NCBI RefSeq assembly: GCF_002968835.1
Contig: NZ_PKQK01000001.1
Coordinates: forward strand, 744,001-808,000
DNA length: 64,000 nucleotides
Direction of reading: 5' to 3'
From: Paenibacillus sp. PCH8
Lineage (GTDB): Bacteria > Bacillota > Bacilli > Paenibacillales > Paenibacillaceae
The notes beneath the pieces are model-generated. The model saw nothing but the letters and a program-made list of their open reading frames with translations, did not search any database and had not been told where the DNA came from. Below are positions 55,401 to 64,000 of the stretch, piece after piece; the first letter of the stretch is position 1, and every line of letters starts with the position of its first letter. A program made the position numbers and the translations under genes.

Positions 55401-56561
55401 TTAGCTGTTCGCTTGTGCCGGGCTTGGTGCCCCAGCTGGCATGCGTTGTTTTTTCAACAACGTCACGACCAGTGACAAAGCCACGGCGATTAACAGTACA
55501 ATCACGATGGAGCCGGCAGCGGATTGAACTCCTGGACCTCCGAGCTGAACGCTCAGAATACCCTGAACGGCGTAAGTCGCAGGCAGATACTGACCAATGC
55601 CGCTATAGAAGCTGTTCAGCAATTCACGCGGTACCATTGCACCGGAGGATACCAGTTGCAAGGACAGGGAAATGATGTTGAACAGACTTCCTGCAGGTCC
55701 GAAGCAGATCAGGAAGAACTGGGAGAAGAACATGAATGTGCACAGGAAGAGCGCCTGGAACAACCAAAATGCGACGAATCCTTGTTCAATCTGTCCTCCC
55801 AGCGCTACGATCAGCGATGATCCCAGCAGGGAAACGACCAATGCAGAACCAACGTTGATGACTACTCGTGCACCGAATAAGGTCCAGCGGGAATAGGTAG
55901 CGGACAACATGCCCATGGCTACCTGAAGATTCATCCCCATGATCATGGCACCTACATACGAAGCCAGTACCATCATCATTGGCACCATCTGGTTGTTCAT
56001 TCCGTTCACCGGGTTGATGGCAGTCGTTGTTCCTTCTACGCGGGTCGTCAGGTTCGCAGCCGCTTCAGCCGCCTGATCCGCAGGCGCACCTGAAGCAGTC
56101 AGCACCGTCTGTACGCCTTGTGCTGTAGCTTGCTTGTTCATTGTGTTTGTCACACTTTGTGATACACCTTGCATCATGCTTTTAATCGTAACCGGGTTAG
56201 CTTCATTAATGGTGTATTTAATCTCGGCTGTGGAGCCAGCGGTCTGGAGCATTTCATTAAATCCAGCCGGGATGTCCAGCACCATGTGCACTTTGTGATG
56301 ATTCAACTGATCCAACGCCTCAGCCGCACTCAGATTGGATACGGTATGGAAAGGCAGGGTCTCAACCAACCGATCGGCTATTCCCTTGGACATTTCACCA
56401 TCCTCGTTGACAATCGCAACCGTCAATTCTTTCGCCCGGTCATTTACTCCGGAATATGCGGTCATCCAGATCACGCTAAAGATCACTTGGAACATAAGTG
56501 CTGTTACGATCCCCACAATCACTGGCGGTTTTTTAAGCAAAATACGTAAAGCCTGTAACAT
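55401..56561 (-). CDS. ABC-2/YhgE-Pip-type membrane exporter subunit
   Basis: 386 residues: one N-terminal membrane segment, an extracellular domain of about 160 residues (AKELTVAIVNEDGEMSKG.. HMVLDIPAGFNEML), then five membrane segments. This is the layout of SNG/YhgE proteins and ABC-2 drug exporters. No ATPase is adjacent. Under likely TetR control, so an induced drug- or stress-exporter is plausible. The tail is Pro/Ala-rich. Confidence 0.82.
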   Translation of the reverse strand: MLQALRILLKKPPVIVGIVTALMFQVIFSVIWMTAYSGVNDRAKELTVAIVNEDGEMSKGIADRLVETLPFHTVSNLSAAEALDQLNHHKVHMVLDIPAGFNEMLQTAGSTAEIKYTINEANPVTIKSMMQGVSQSVTNTMNKQATAQGVQTVLTASGAPADQAAEAAANLTTRVEGTTTAINPVNGMNNQMVPMMMVLASYVGAMIMGMNLQVAMGMLSATYSRWTLFGARVVINVGSALVVSLLGSSLIVALGGQIEQGFVAFWLFQALFLCTFMFFSQFFLICFGPAGSLFNIISLSLQLVSSGAMVPRELLNSFYSGIGQYLPATYAVQGILSVQLGGPGVQSAAGSIVIVLLIAVALSLVVTLLKKQRMPAGAPSPAQANS

Positions 56562-56610
56562 ATACGATTTCCTCCATTACTCAATTAGTTCTAATTTGAT
56601 TTAAACACTT

Positions 56611-56631
56611 GTTTGAATCAAACGATCGTTT
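56611..56631. promoter_or_regulatory. Overlapping palindromes, likely TetR operator
   Basis: GTTTGAATCAAAC (56611-56623) overlaps AAACGATCGTTT (56620-56631). Both are near-perfect dyads and sit 50 bases before the permease start. The surrounding gap 56562-56823 is AT-rich and has nothing else I can name. Confidence 0.6.
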
Positions 56632-56823
56632 AAATTTTATGTGAATATGTCCATATTGTCAACTGGTTTTTCATGAAAATTCAGAAACATGAGCGTTTTT
56701 TCATGAATACAATCGACCCATTTTCAAAAAAGAGCATTATACTATCTTTTCCCGAAGAAAAGAATATATAGACTGGCGATTCAGGCCGTACTTTTCTGAC
56801 GATTCAAAACTTATTTTTCTCAA

Positions 56824-56853
56824 CAAAAAAGACACGGTCCGCCGCAGCGAACC
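56824..56853 (-). terminator. Terminator of copA
   Basis: Minus-strand stem CGGTTCGC/GCGGACCG followed by TGTCTTTTTT. Confidence 0.75.
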
Positions 56854-56918
56854 GCGCATCTATCTGTCATCTACTTCATGCTAATGAGACGTTGGATATA
56901 ACTCTAAATAAGGGCTGG

Positions 56919-59531
56919 TCAGCTATTTCTCTTCAGCTTCATGCGTTGCAGACGCAGTGCATTCAGTACAACGGACACCGAACTAAATGCCATCGCCGCA
57001 CCTGCCAGCCAAGGAGCCAGAAAACCCACTGCCGCAATAGGAATACCAATCACGTTGTATCCCAGCGCCCAGAACAGATTTTGCTTGATATTGCCCATCG
57101 TGCGCCGGCTCATCTCAATCGCATCTGCAATGCTGTTCAGGTCGCCACGCATCAATGTAATATCCGCCGCTTCCATCGCTACATCCGTTCCTGTTCCAAT
57201 CGCCATCCCGATATCTGCTGTAGCGAGTGCCGGAGCATCATTGATTCCATCCCCTACCATGGCAACCTTGAGGCCACTCTCCTGCAATTTCTTCACTTCC
57301 GCAGCTTTACCTTCAGGCAGGACCTCCGCCAGAACTTTACCGATTCCCGCCTGTTTGGCTACAGCGCGAGCTGTTCGCTCATTGTCTCCCGTAATCATGA
57401 TGACATCGATTCCCATCGCCTGAAGACGACCAATCGCTTCGCGAGAGGTATCCTTGATGGTATCAGCCACGGCTACAATGCCTGCCCACTGACCATTTAC
57501 AGCAACCAGCATAGCTGTCCGTCCCTGCTCCTCCAGATGGTTCATCTGCTGAACCGTTTCTTCGGAGACATGTACCTGTGCATCCGCAAGCAAGCGCCGC
57601 GTTCCGACTAGAATCTCCTGCCCTTTTACTTGCGCGCGAACACCGTATCCGGGTATGTTCTCGAATTTCTCCGATGAATCCAGCTCCAAGCCCTTCTCAC
57701 GGATTCCCGCAACAATGGCTTCAGCCAGTGGATGCTCTGAACTCTGTTCTGCCGCTCCCACCCATCCAAGCAGGTCGGATTCGATCCAATCCAGAGCCGT
57801 AATTACATCTGTAAGTACGGGTTTACCTTGGGTTACTGTGCCTGTTTTGTCGAGCACCACGGTCTGAATCTGTTGCGCCGACTCCAGATGTTCACCGCCT
57901 TTGAACAGGATGCCGTATTCCGCAGCACGACCTGAACCCGCCATGACAGAGGTCGGCGTTGCCAGACCGAGTGCACATGGGCAGGCAATGACGAGCACAG
58001 CAATCGCTTTTTCAAGGGAACCAGCGAAGTCACCCGGACTTGCAAACAGATACCAGATCAGGAATGTCAGCACGGCAATACCGACGACAATCGGCACGAA
58101 GATTCCTGAGATCACATCCGCAATCCGTTGAATCGGTGCTTTGGAGCCCTGTGCCTGCTCAACAACTTTGATGATCTGAGACAAAGCCGTGTCCGATCCG
58201 ACCCGCGTTGCACGCAGTCGTAATACCCCATTCTTGTTCAGGGTCGCACCTGTCACGGTATCTCCCGGCTTTTTATCAATAGGAAGGCTCTCTCCACTCA
58301 GCATGGATTCGTCCACGGAGGATTGCCCCTCTTCAACGATCCCATCCACAGGTATGCTGTCACCCGGCTTCACCAGAACAAGTTCACCCACCGCAACATA
58401 CGCAGCAGGCACAATGACTTCCTGCCCGTCCCGGATGACGCGGGCTTCACGCGGAGCGAGTTCAATCAGGCTTTTGATCGCCTGTGAAGAACGCCCCTTG
58501 GCCACAGCTTCGAACCATTTTCCAAGTAAAATTAATGTAATTAGAATCGCGCTGGTCTCATAATAAAGTTCTACCGAAGGCATGACGGCTGTGCTCGTTC
58601 CCATTGCACCATGATCCATTGGAGTAGAAGGTAAGTACCCGCTGGATAACGTCAGATATAGACTGTAGAAAAACGCCGCACTGGTCCCCAATGCTACGAG
58701 CACGTCCATATTGGCACTCCGGTTCCGCAGTGCCTTGTACGCTCCCACATAGAACTGCCACCCAATCACGAACTGTACCGGCGTTGCCAGCAGTAGCTGG
58801 AACCAGGGGTTCATGAACAGCTCGGGTACATAGATTCCAGATGTGAACGAGAAATGCCCCACCATGGCCCATAACAACGGGATGGATAACAAGGCAGATA
58901 TCATCCATTTCCACTTTTTGCGCTGTAACTCACGTTCTCGAACAGATGTGGTCTCTTCTTGTGTAAGCTGTAATTCGGCACCATAGCCCAGTTGTTTGAT
59001 TTTGGCGGTAATATCCGATGGTTTCAGTGCACCAGCGGCATATTCGATATGCCCTGTCTCCAGCGCCAGATTCACATTCGCCTGAGATACCCCCGGTAGT
59101 CGGGATAATCCTTTTTCGATCCGGGCAGAACAGGCGGCACACGTCATCCCCGTGATGTTCAGATCAACCGATTCGGACACCGTACCATAGCCAAGCGCCT
59201 CTATTTTATCCCGCAACGCATTCACGTTGGTTGTCTTAGGATCATAAGAAACGGTCGCCTGTTCAATGGCAAGGTTCACATTGGCCTGATGCACCCCTTC
59301 CATGCGGGACAAGCCCTTCTCGACTCGCGTGGAACACGCCGCACAAGTCATTCCGGTGATGTGCAGTGTTGTCTTGAGTCCAGGCGCTCCTGCTGGAGTT
59401 GGCGTTGGTGATGGTGCGGGCGCTGCTACTGATGATCTGTCCGTTTCTTTTCCCGATAATCCATCCGTTGATTTCCCAGTTAGGTTATCGGTAGATGCAT
59501 CCAATGATTTATCATTTGAGTTACTCATCAT
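56919..59531 (-). CDS. copA: Copper-exporting P1B-type ATPase
   Basis: 870 residues. Ser/Thr/Pro-rich leader, two HMA domains (both GMTCAACS), then the P-type core: TGES-type [15 protein letters not shown] in [11 protein letters not shown], phosphorylation site [11 protein letters not shown] in [10 protein letters not shown], and [22 protein letters not shown]. Exports Cu(I). ATG 59531 is preceded by AAGGAG 5 bases up; the frame further upstream runs across the CsoR box and cannot be coding in the regulated transcript. A hairpin terminator follows. Confidence 0.95.
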   Translation of the reverse strand: MMSNSNDKSLDASTDNLTGKSTDGLSGKETDRSSVAAPAPSPTPTPAGAPGLKTTLHITGMTCAACSTRVEKGLSRMEGVHQANVNLAIEQATVSYDPKTTNVNALRDKIEALGYGTVSESVDLNITGMTCAACSARIEKGLSRLPGVSQANVNLALETGHIEYAAGALKPSDITAKIKQLGYGAELQLTQEETTSVRERELQRKKWKWMISALLSIPLLWAMVGHFSFTSGIYVPELFMNPWFQLLLATPVQFVIGWQFYVGAYKALRNRSANMDVLVALGTSAAFFYSLYLTLSSGYLPSTPMDHGAMGTSTAVMPSVELYYETSAILITLILLGKWFEAVAKGRSSQAIKSLIELAPREARVIRDGQEVIVPAAYVAVGELVLVKPGDSIPVDGIVEEGQSSVDESMLSGESLPIDKKPGDTVTGATLNKNGVLRLRATRVGSDTALSQIIKVVEQAQGSKAPIQRIADVISGIFVPIVVGIAVLTFLIWYLFASPGDFAGSLEKAIAVLVIACPCALGLATPTSVMAGSGRAAEYGILFKGGEHLESAQQIQTVVLDKTGTVTQGKPVLTDVITALDWIESDLLGWVGAAEQSSEHPLAEAIVAGIREKGLELDSSEKFENIPGYGVRAQVKGQEILVGTRRLLADAQVHVSEETVQQMNHLEEQGRTAMLVAVNGQWAGIVAVADTIKDTSREAIGRLQAMGIDVIMITGDNERTARAVAKQAGIGKVLAEVLPEGKAAEVKKLQESGLKVAMVGDGINDAPALATADIGMAIGTGTDVAMEAADITLMRGDLNSIADAIEMSRRTMGNIKQNLFWALGYNVIGIPIAAVGFLAPWLAGAAMAFSSVSVVLNALRLQRMKLKRNS

Positions 59532-59579
59532 GTCAGCTCCTTTCATGTCCATTTTCTCGTTTTTTCGTTCTTGTTCACA

Positions 59580-59594
59580 TACCCCATAGGGGTA
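59580..59594. promoter_or_regulatory. CsoR operator before copA
   Basis: TACCCCATAGGGGTA, a dyad of the known CsoR type (TACCCnnnnGGGTA), about 50 bases before the copA start. Gives copA its own copper-induced promoter. Confidence 0.88.
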
Positions 59595-59693
59595 TATATC
59601 AGACAGAAAATCAGGCTTAAACCTGACTCGTGGGAAAAGATCTTTGGCCTCTTTTTTACCCATGAGAGTGTTCGGTTTAAGCCTTGAGGTCAT

Positions 59694-59894
59694 TTAGACT
59701 ACGTCGTATCCCTGATCTTCAATCGCTGCCTTGATCTGATCCACGTTCACCGTCTGCTCATCATATTCCACAGCTACCGTTCCCGCTCCCAGATCAACCT
59801 GACCGCTTGCCCCAGCATTCTTCACAGCCTCTTCAACCGATTTCACACAGTGATTGCAGGACATTCCCGTAACATTCAACGTAACATTAGACAT
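59694..59894 (-). CDS. copZ: Copper chaperone
   Basis: 66 residues, a single HMA domain with MSCNHC (C13, C16) that binds Cu(I) and hands it to CopA. Usual family length. Preceded by GGAGG. Lies between csoR and copA, 80 bases after csoR. Confidence 0.95.
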   Translation of the reverse strand: MSNVTLNVTGMSCNHCVKSVEEAVKNAGASGQVDLGAGTVAVEYDEQTVNVDQIKAAIEDQGYDVV

Positions 59895-59974
59895 TGTTAA
59901 TTCCTCCTTGGGATATATTAAAATGATAACTTAATTTGGCATATTGATTTACCATTCGCATGATAAGGTTTAAC

Positions 59975-60400
59975 TTATTTCATTAACTTCCGCATCGTAA
60001 CCAGCAGTTCATCTACAACCTCATGTTCACCAGCCTGAATGCGCTCAACGATACAGCTCTTCATATGGCCTTCAAGCAGAAGCTTGCCTACCGAATTAAG
60101 AGCAGACTGAGCGGCCGCAATCTGGGTCAGCACATCGTCACAATACGTATCCTTCTCAATAAGCCCTTTAATTCCACGAATCTGACCTTCCACACGGTTC
60201 AAACGGGAAACCAGGTTGCCCTTCATCTCCTGTGAATGGTGACTCTTGCGCACATGTTTACCGTCAGTACCCACAGTATGACACGAATTTGCTTGCTGAT
60301 CCGCACCCGAGTCTTGCGCAGAATCTGGGACAGGATCTTGCGCGGAGTCCGATACACTGGTTAACAAAGGTTCCTTGGGATGGCTCTGATGATCCATCAT
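59975..60400 (-). CDS. csoR: Copper-sensing repressor, with long N-terminal extension
   Basis: 141 residues from ATG 60400 (AAGGGG upstream). The three-helix core (about 60-141) has the Cu(I) triad C87, H112 and C116 (YCDD, EGHMKSC). The first 58 residues are an extra region absent from typical 90-105-aa CsoR: a repeated DSAQD-P-VPDSAQD and a His/Cys-rich patch (SCHTVGTDGKHVRKSHHSQ). Copper releases it from the two boxes here. An upstream start would overlap the operator. Confidence 0.93.
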   Translation of the reverse strand: MMDHQSHPKEPLLTSVSDSAQDPVPDSAQDSGADQQANSCHTVGTDGKHVRKSHHSQEMKGNLVSRLNRVEGQIRGIKGLIEKDTYCDDVLTQIAAAQSALNSVGKLLLEGHMKSCIVERIQAGEHEVVDELLVTMRKLMK

Positions 60401-60438
60401 GAACACCCCTTTTCTTTCGTTCTTTTCTAAGTGTAACA

Positions 60439-60453
60439 TACCCCATGGGGGTA
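60439..60453. promoter_or_regulatory. CsoR operator before csoR-copZ
   Basis: TACCCCATGGGGGTA, a second CsoR-type dyad about 40 bases before the csoR start; implies autoregulation. Confidence 0.88.
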
Positions 60454-60519
60454 TTCAAGAGTGTTCTGACATTTTGTTAAAAATAGAAAGATTCACTCCT
60501 ATTTTATGGAACGACACAT

Positions 60520-61011
60520 TTACAACATATACTCCATCCTGCTACTACGCACGGCTAGTCCCATCTGTTCATAGAAGGTCTGTGCACCAGCGTTAAAAGT
60601 GGACACCGATAACTCGACACTGTGCGCCTGAAGCGATCGCCCCAGCTCGATGAATGCGTGGATTAACTGCTTGCCTGTCCCTTGCCCGCGATATTGGCTG
60701 TTAATAACCAACTCATGGATATACAGCATGTTACGATTAACCAACAGATCAACATCCTGAATGATACTTAACTCTGCACTCCCATAACCCAGGATCACAC
60801 CGGTTTCGGAAAACTCAGCAACATACAGGTAACGCTTATCCGTATTCAACAATTCGCCGAACTCCTTCTCCTCCATCCTTGGCTGTAACATTCTATAGAT
60901 ATCCGGCCGCGCCTCCACATGCATCTGTTGCAGCTCATCCATTAAAAATGACACACCCTGGTAATCCTTCACTTCTGCCTTTCGGATGCTAACCGTACCC
61001 TTCGTACTCAT
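60520..61011 (-). CDS. GNAT acetyltransferase
   Basis: 163 residues: VSIRKAEVKDYQGV at the N-terminus, then MLYIHELVINSQYRGQGTGKQLIHAFIELG with the acetyl-CoA loop RGQGTG, and YEQMGLAVRSSRM near the end. AAAGAG lies 8 bases before ATG 61011; ATG 61017 is also possible. Acceptor unknown. Unlinked in function to the copper genes as far as can be seen. Confidence 0.82.
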   Translation of the reverse strand: MSTKGTVSIRKAEVKDYQGVSFLMDELQQMHVEARPDIYRMLQPRMEEKEFGELLNTDKRYLYVAEFSETGVILGYGSAELSIIQDVDLLVNRNMLYIHELVINSQYRGQGTGKQLIHAFIELGRSLQAHSVELSVSTFNAGAQTFYEQMGLAVRSSRMEYML

Positions 61012-61186
61012 ACTCATCACTCTTTCATCTATATAATTCACATTATTATACAACGAAAAGACAGATACCATCAGGTACCTGCCTCGTAAAATCTCATTTC
61101 CCTACCACAAACCTAATTTGCTACGACTTAATTGTCTTAATTATTGTTCTTTCTTCATTTCACATTATTCTATTTTCTTTATTTCT

Positions 61187-61372
61187 TTATTTCTTCGAAG
61201 TTATATTTCCTTCATTAAAAGCAACAGGTGATGGCTTCGCTGCCCACTCGTCCGCCTGCGGCTCAATGTCTACTCCGCTTAGAATTTTCTTTTTCTCCAT
61301 CAAGGAATCCCCGTCTTCATCCAGCTTGTTGCGAATTTCCGCCTCGTCTTGAGGTTGATTGTTCTGTGTCAT
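61187..61372 (-). CDS. Small acidic protein of unknown function
   Basis: 61 residues from ATG 61372, with GGGAGG 8 bases upstream; upstream in-frame starts lack a site. Hydrophilic and Glu/Asp-rich (NNQPQDEAEIRNKLDEDGDSL), probably disordered, with a lysine end. No family recognised. Confidence 0.6.
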   Translation of the reverse strand: MTQNNQPQDEAEIRNKLDEDGDSLMEKKKILSGVDIEPQADEWAAKPSPVAFNEGNITSKK

Positions 61373-61695
61373 CGTAGAATCCTCCCTTTGCGTATTCATA
61401 TCAATATGACTTGATGTTCCTTTATATAAAGTGTCCATTTTCTGCATTATCATTCTCCGCGAGGGACACGGCTTAAAAGAATGATCTACCAAACAAGGCT
61501 AACGAACTCAGCACACCTTATATGGTCATTTCTAGCCTGAATGAAAATGTAACGAATCTCAGACACCTTATTTCACGTCAATGGATGAGAAGTGCTCAAA
61601 AATGAGCACAGAATGGGACATTAGTGGAGCTAGAATAAAAAGTGGACACCCATTAACGGACAGAAGGATAATAAGACTAACGGAGGTGTGTCCAC

Positions 61696-62013
61696 ATGGG
61701 AGAACAACGGCAACGATACAATGAAGAATTCAAAAAGCAAACGGTCAAGTTTATTCAAGAACAAACGAAGACACTTAGTGATCTTGCGGAAGAGCTTAAC
61801 ATCCCGAAAAGTACGTTACATCAATGGATGAGCCAATATCGTGAGCTCAAAAACGAACCGGCTGCCAGTATGGAGCGAGTGAAGGAACTCGAAGCAGAGC
61901 TGAAAGAGATGCGTCGCATGCTTCAAGAGAAAGAACATCGACTTGCCGATACGGAAGAGGAACTGGCTATTGTAAAAAAAGCGGTGCACATCTTCAGCAA
62001 ACCAAAGAACTGA
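61696..62013 (+). CDS. IS3-family transposase OrfA
   Basis: 105 residues: helix-turn-helix at about 20-50 (TLSDLAEELNIPKSTLHQWMSQY) that binds the IS ends, then a leucine-zipper-like coil (VKELEAELKEMRRMLQEKEHRL). GGAGG precedes the ATG. Ends in the 0 frame shortly after the slippery run at 61974-61980; alone it acts as regulator, and fused to OrfB as transposase. Confidence 0.93.
   Translation: MGEQRQRYNEEFKKQTVKFIQEQTKTLSDLAEELNIPKSTLHQWMSQYRELKNEPAASMERVKELEAELKEMRRMLQEKEHRLADTEEELAIVKKAVHIFSKPKN
61974..61980 (+). promoter_or_regulatory. Programmed -1 frameshift site (A7)
   Basis: A AAA AAA in the OrfA frame (GTA AAA AAA GCG). A -1 slip reads on as KSGAHLQQTKELRFQ directly into OrfB with no stop, which makes the OrfAB transposase. 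Confidence 0.85.
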
Positions 62014-62024
62014 GATTCCAGTTC

Positions 62025-62888
62025 GTGGAGAATCATCGCTCCGAGTTCCACTTGGAGAAGATGTGCGAAACCCTGCAGGTCTCACGGAGCGGGTACTACA
62101 AATGGCGGATGAACAAGACAAGCAAGCAGCAGCTTCGGAAATCCCAGATCATGAAGCGAATTCAGTACCATTTTGCCGACCACAACAAGCGTTATGGTAG
62201 CCCAAAAATCACCCGCTTGCTTCATCTGGAGGGGTTTAAGATCACCGAACGTACGGTAAGTGTGTACATGCGCCAAATGAAGCTCCGCTCCGTCGTTAGC
62301 CGCATATATCGTGTCCAAACCACGGACTCCAAGCATAACCATCCGGTCGCACCCAACACGCTGAATCAACAGTTTAAAACGCTCAAACCGAACACGGTCT
62401 GGGTTACAGATATCACATACATCCCGTGCCGAGGAGGACGCATGTATCTCGCCAGTGTCCTGGATTTGTGCACGCGTGAAATTGTGGGTTGGCGTTTGTC
62501 GAACCATATGGAAACTAGCTTGGTGCTGGATGCTTTAAAGGCTGCTTACACAGCCAAACGACCTGGTCCGGGTTTGCTCCATCACTCGGATCGCGGCTCC
62601 CAATACACCTCCAAAGAGTACGTCGAGCAATTAAGTGCCTACGGTATGGAATCGAGCATGAGTCGTCGGGGAAACTGTTACGATAACGCGTGTATCGAGT
62701 CATGGCACAGCATTTTGAAGAAAGAACTCATTTACTGTAATCCACGCTTTAAAACACCGGAAGAGGCCTACACGGCCATCTACCAATACATTGAGTTTTA
62801 TTACAACCGCAAGCGAATGCATGGTGCACTGGGGCACCTTTCCCCTGCCCGTTTTGCAATGCAATTTACCGGAAAATCCGTAGCGTAA
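62025..62888 (+). CDS. IS3-family transposase OrfB (DDE integrase domain)
   Basis: 287 residues as an independent frame, but probably made by -1 frameshift from OrfA. HTH_21 region (RYGSPKITRLL), then the rve core with catalytic D in VWVTDITYI, D in LLHHSDRGSQYTS and E in NACIESWHSILKKE, spaced as in DDE(35). The C-terminal YNRKRMHGALGHLSPARF is the family end motif. No internal stop, so it appears active. Confidence 0.93.
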   Translation: MENHRSEFHLEKMCETLQVSRSGYYKWRMNKTSKQQLRKSQIMKRIQYHFADHNKRYGSPKITRLLHLEGFKITERTVSVYMRQMKLRSVVSRIYRVQTTDSKHNHPVAPNTLNQQFKTLKPNTVWVTDITYIPCRGGRMYLASVLDLCTREIVGWRLSNHMETSLVLDALKAAYTAKRPGPGLLHHSDRGSQYTSKEYVEQLSAYGMESSMSRRGNCYDNACIESWHSILKKELIYCNPRFKTPEEAYTAIYQYIEFYYNRKRMHGALGHLSPARFAMQFTGKSVA

Positions 62889-62986
62889 GTGTCTACTTTC
62901 TTGACAGAGGTCCATAGCGTCTCTACGATTCGTTAGATTCCTACGGTTGCGATTTTGCCACGAATAAGACGTGCTGAGTTCGTTAG

Positions 62987-63172
62987 AAAAACGGATAGTG
63001 TTGCCGTCACTTGTGGTCGATGCTGAAGCTTACAGGTTCCGAGAGTTCCTCACCCAGATTGCTCTCTTCATTTTCATTTATAGTTCCCCAGTAATCGATC
63101 TGCACGATAATCCGTTTATACACTTCCACACTTCCACCATCCACCGAAAGTTCTGACCATCATTTATACAGT
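62987..63172. other. Gene-free stretch between the MITE-like element and the terminator
   Basis: No open frame with a ribosome binding site; no repeat or RNA recognised. Confidence 0.4.
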
Positions 63173-63222
63173 AAAAAAAGAAACGTCCCTTAGGCCATAT
63201 ATATGACTTTAGGGACGCCCTA
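63173..63222 (-). terminator. Terminator of the nucleoside phosphorylase gene
   Basis: GTCCCTTA and TTAGGGAC-type arms around about 20 bases; the minus strand runs into GTTTCTTTTTTT. Confidence 0.75.
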
Positions 63223-63360
63223 TTATATTGTCCACTCCAGGTGGATATCATATCACTTGTTCACTAATCAGCCCAGCATAATAACTGAATATACGTAGTA
63301 TTCTACATTAGGCTTAATCACACATCTGGCTAAGAATAAGCATCCCAGCACTCTTCCCAG

Positions 63361-64000
63361 CTACGCCTGATCCTGGCGAGCAAGCGTGGCTAGCGCAAGT
63401 AGCGCCGCATTAATCTCATGCTCCACCGCTTGTCCAACCGCATCCGTATGCGGATCATACTCGGCAGCCAGATCGCTGTCTGCGAATCCATCGATTGCGA
63501 CAATGGCTCCGGCCCGAACCCCACGCAAGGTGCTGACGATGTAGAGCGCTGCAATTTCCATCTCGGCCCCAAGTGCTCCAGCCTGCTTGTATTTGCGGTG
63601 AGGAATCTCTTCTACGCCTGCAAAGAATGCATCCAGCGTTACGGTGATACCCACACCCACTTTGCCCGCAAATGATGCAGCATCCGCGCTCCCTTGCTCA
63701 CGAGCAGCTTCGATCAGCGCTTGCGTCACCCCAATGTCTGCTACCGCCGGGAAACCATCCGGTACCAGTTGGCGAGTCAACCCGTCCGTACGAACGGCTG
63801 CTGTACTCACAATCACACTACCTGCCGGATAATCGGCTATATATGATCCCGCTGTACCTACACGAATCAGGGTTGTTACACCCGCCCGAATCAATTCCTC
63901 GAAGCAGACGGCTGCCCCTGGTGAACCTACACCATGGCTGACTACAGCCATTTCCACGCCTTCGTACAATCCAACAAACGTGCGATACTCCCGGCTGAAC
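63361..64000 (-). CDS. Nucleoside phosphorylase, uridine-phosphorylase type (5' end outside window)
   Basis: 213 residues visible and the frame is open to the window edge. SREYRTFVGLYEGVEMAVVSHGVGSPGAAVCFEEL is cut from the family's phosphate/ribose region; RVGTAGSY and GAEMEIAALY (the ME/E motif contacting ribose) follow. PNP_UDP family, using phosphate to split a nucleoside. Pyrimidine preference is suggested by similarity to uridine phosphorylase, not proven. Confidence 0.85.
   Translation of the reverse strand, partial: FSREYRTFVGLYEGVEMAVVSHGVGSPGAAVCFEELIRAGVTTLIRVGTAGSYIADYPAGSVIVSTAAVRTDGLTRQLVPDGFPAVADIGVTQALIEAAREQGSADAASFAGKVGVGITVTLDAFFAGVEEIPHRKYKQAGALGAEMEIAALYIVSTLRGVRAGAIVAIDGFADSDLAAEYDPHTDAVGQAVEHEINAALLALATLARQDQA

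Larger units (their letters stand above)
61625..62914 (+). mobile_element. IS3-family (IS150-like) insertion sequence, intact
   Basis: 1290 bases with imperfect inverted ends starting TGGA (left TGGAGCTAGAATAAAAAGTGGACAC, right reverse complement TGGACCTCTGTCAAGAAAGTAGACAC, read in parts), flanked by a 3-bp target duplication TAG (61622-61624, 62915-62917). Carries orfA and orfB joined by a slippery A-run. Confidence 0.9.
61499..62986. mobile_element. MITE-like element with perfect 16-bp ends, interrupted by an IS
   Basis: CTAACGAACTCAGCAC (61499-61514) and its exact reverse complement (62971-62986) frame the IS3-family element. Without the IS the unit is about 195 bases. Its left part repeats the end in altered form (GTAACGAATCTCAGACACC at 61549), an inner inverted pair TAACGAATC/GATTCGTTA joins both halves, and GTGCTCA-AAAA-TGAGCAC is a perfect hairpin near 61591-61608. 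It has no open frame. Confidence 0.7.

Noticed and set aside
56892..57611. Plus-strand open frame of 239 codons opposite copA
   Set aside because: Shadow of the copA coding strand; His/Cys/Arg-rich translation without known domain.
59532..59693. N-terminal extension of CopA to 59693
   Set aside because: It spans the CsoR operator and begins right after copZ; a good ribosome binding site supports 59531.

Overview
The window looks like chromosomal DNA of a low-to-moderate GC Bacillota, most likely Paenibacillus or a close relative (inference). The support is strong GGAGG ribosome binding sites with frequent GTG/TTG starts, leader RNAs typical of the phylum (tandem glycine riboswitch, T-box, TPP riboswitch), a CcdC homologue, a PhoP-type pst control region, a csoR-copZ-copA copper cluster, a YcsF/KipI/KipA-type 5-oxoprolinase set and LanFEG/BcrAB-like export genes. 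There is no prophage, CRISPR array, rRNA or tRNA that I can support.

Layout. 1-9.5 kb: housekeeping and signalling singles (ccdC, an MDR oxidoreductase, methionine aminopeptidase, a Ser/Arg-rich miniprotein, a Hanks kinase, a MerR-like protein, L-lactate dehydrogenase, a large hybrid histidine kinase). 9.9-14.6 kb: ABC-2 exporter plus two-component system. 14.8-20.1 kb: maltogenic amylase, the serine dehydratase genes sdaAB-sdaAA behind a glycine riboswitch, and an APH-fold kinase. 20.4-24.3 kb: pstSCAB phosphate uptake with a PhoP-like box. 24.5-32.7 kb: ArsB-type pump, chemoreceptor, EAL protein, secreted LysM nucleotidase, PPOX-fold protein. 33.1-39.8 kb: a long minus-strand gene train ending in pxpB-pxpC-pxpA and a Nudix gene. 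39.9-48.9 kb: Big_2 surface protein, remnants, a divergent second seryl-tRNA synthetase behind a T-box, an MFS carrier, an imine-reductase-like pair facing a WYL regulator, DUF2798, a broken VOC gene and a sugar-type dehydrogenase. 49-53.7 kb: TPP-riboswitch-controlled thiamine-precursor uptake operon. 53.9-56.6 kb: nitroreductase, TetR regulator and exporter with a palindromic operator. 56.9-60.5 kb: copper efflux with two CsoR boxes. 61.5-63 kb: an IS3-family element nested inside an older MITE-like element. The window ends inside a nucleoside phosphorylase gene.

The best leads outside known families are: (i) a dispersed intergenic repeat with at least four related copies (24.2, 32.7, 50.4 and 53.8 kb), combining conserved modules, a conserved hairpin, variable middles and inverted-repeat ends; (ii) the MITE-like element with perfect 16-bp ends interrupted by the IS; (iii) a glycine riboswitch driving serine deamination with an atypical second aptamer; and (iv) a divergent T-box-controlled SerRS. 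Three genes (two histidine kinases and one small unknown) are each broken by an apparent single missing base. This could be real decay, phase variation or indel error in the assembly, and should be settled before either kinase is called inactive.
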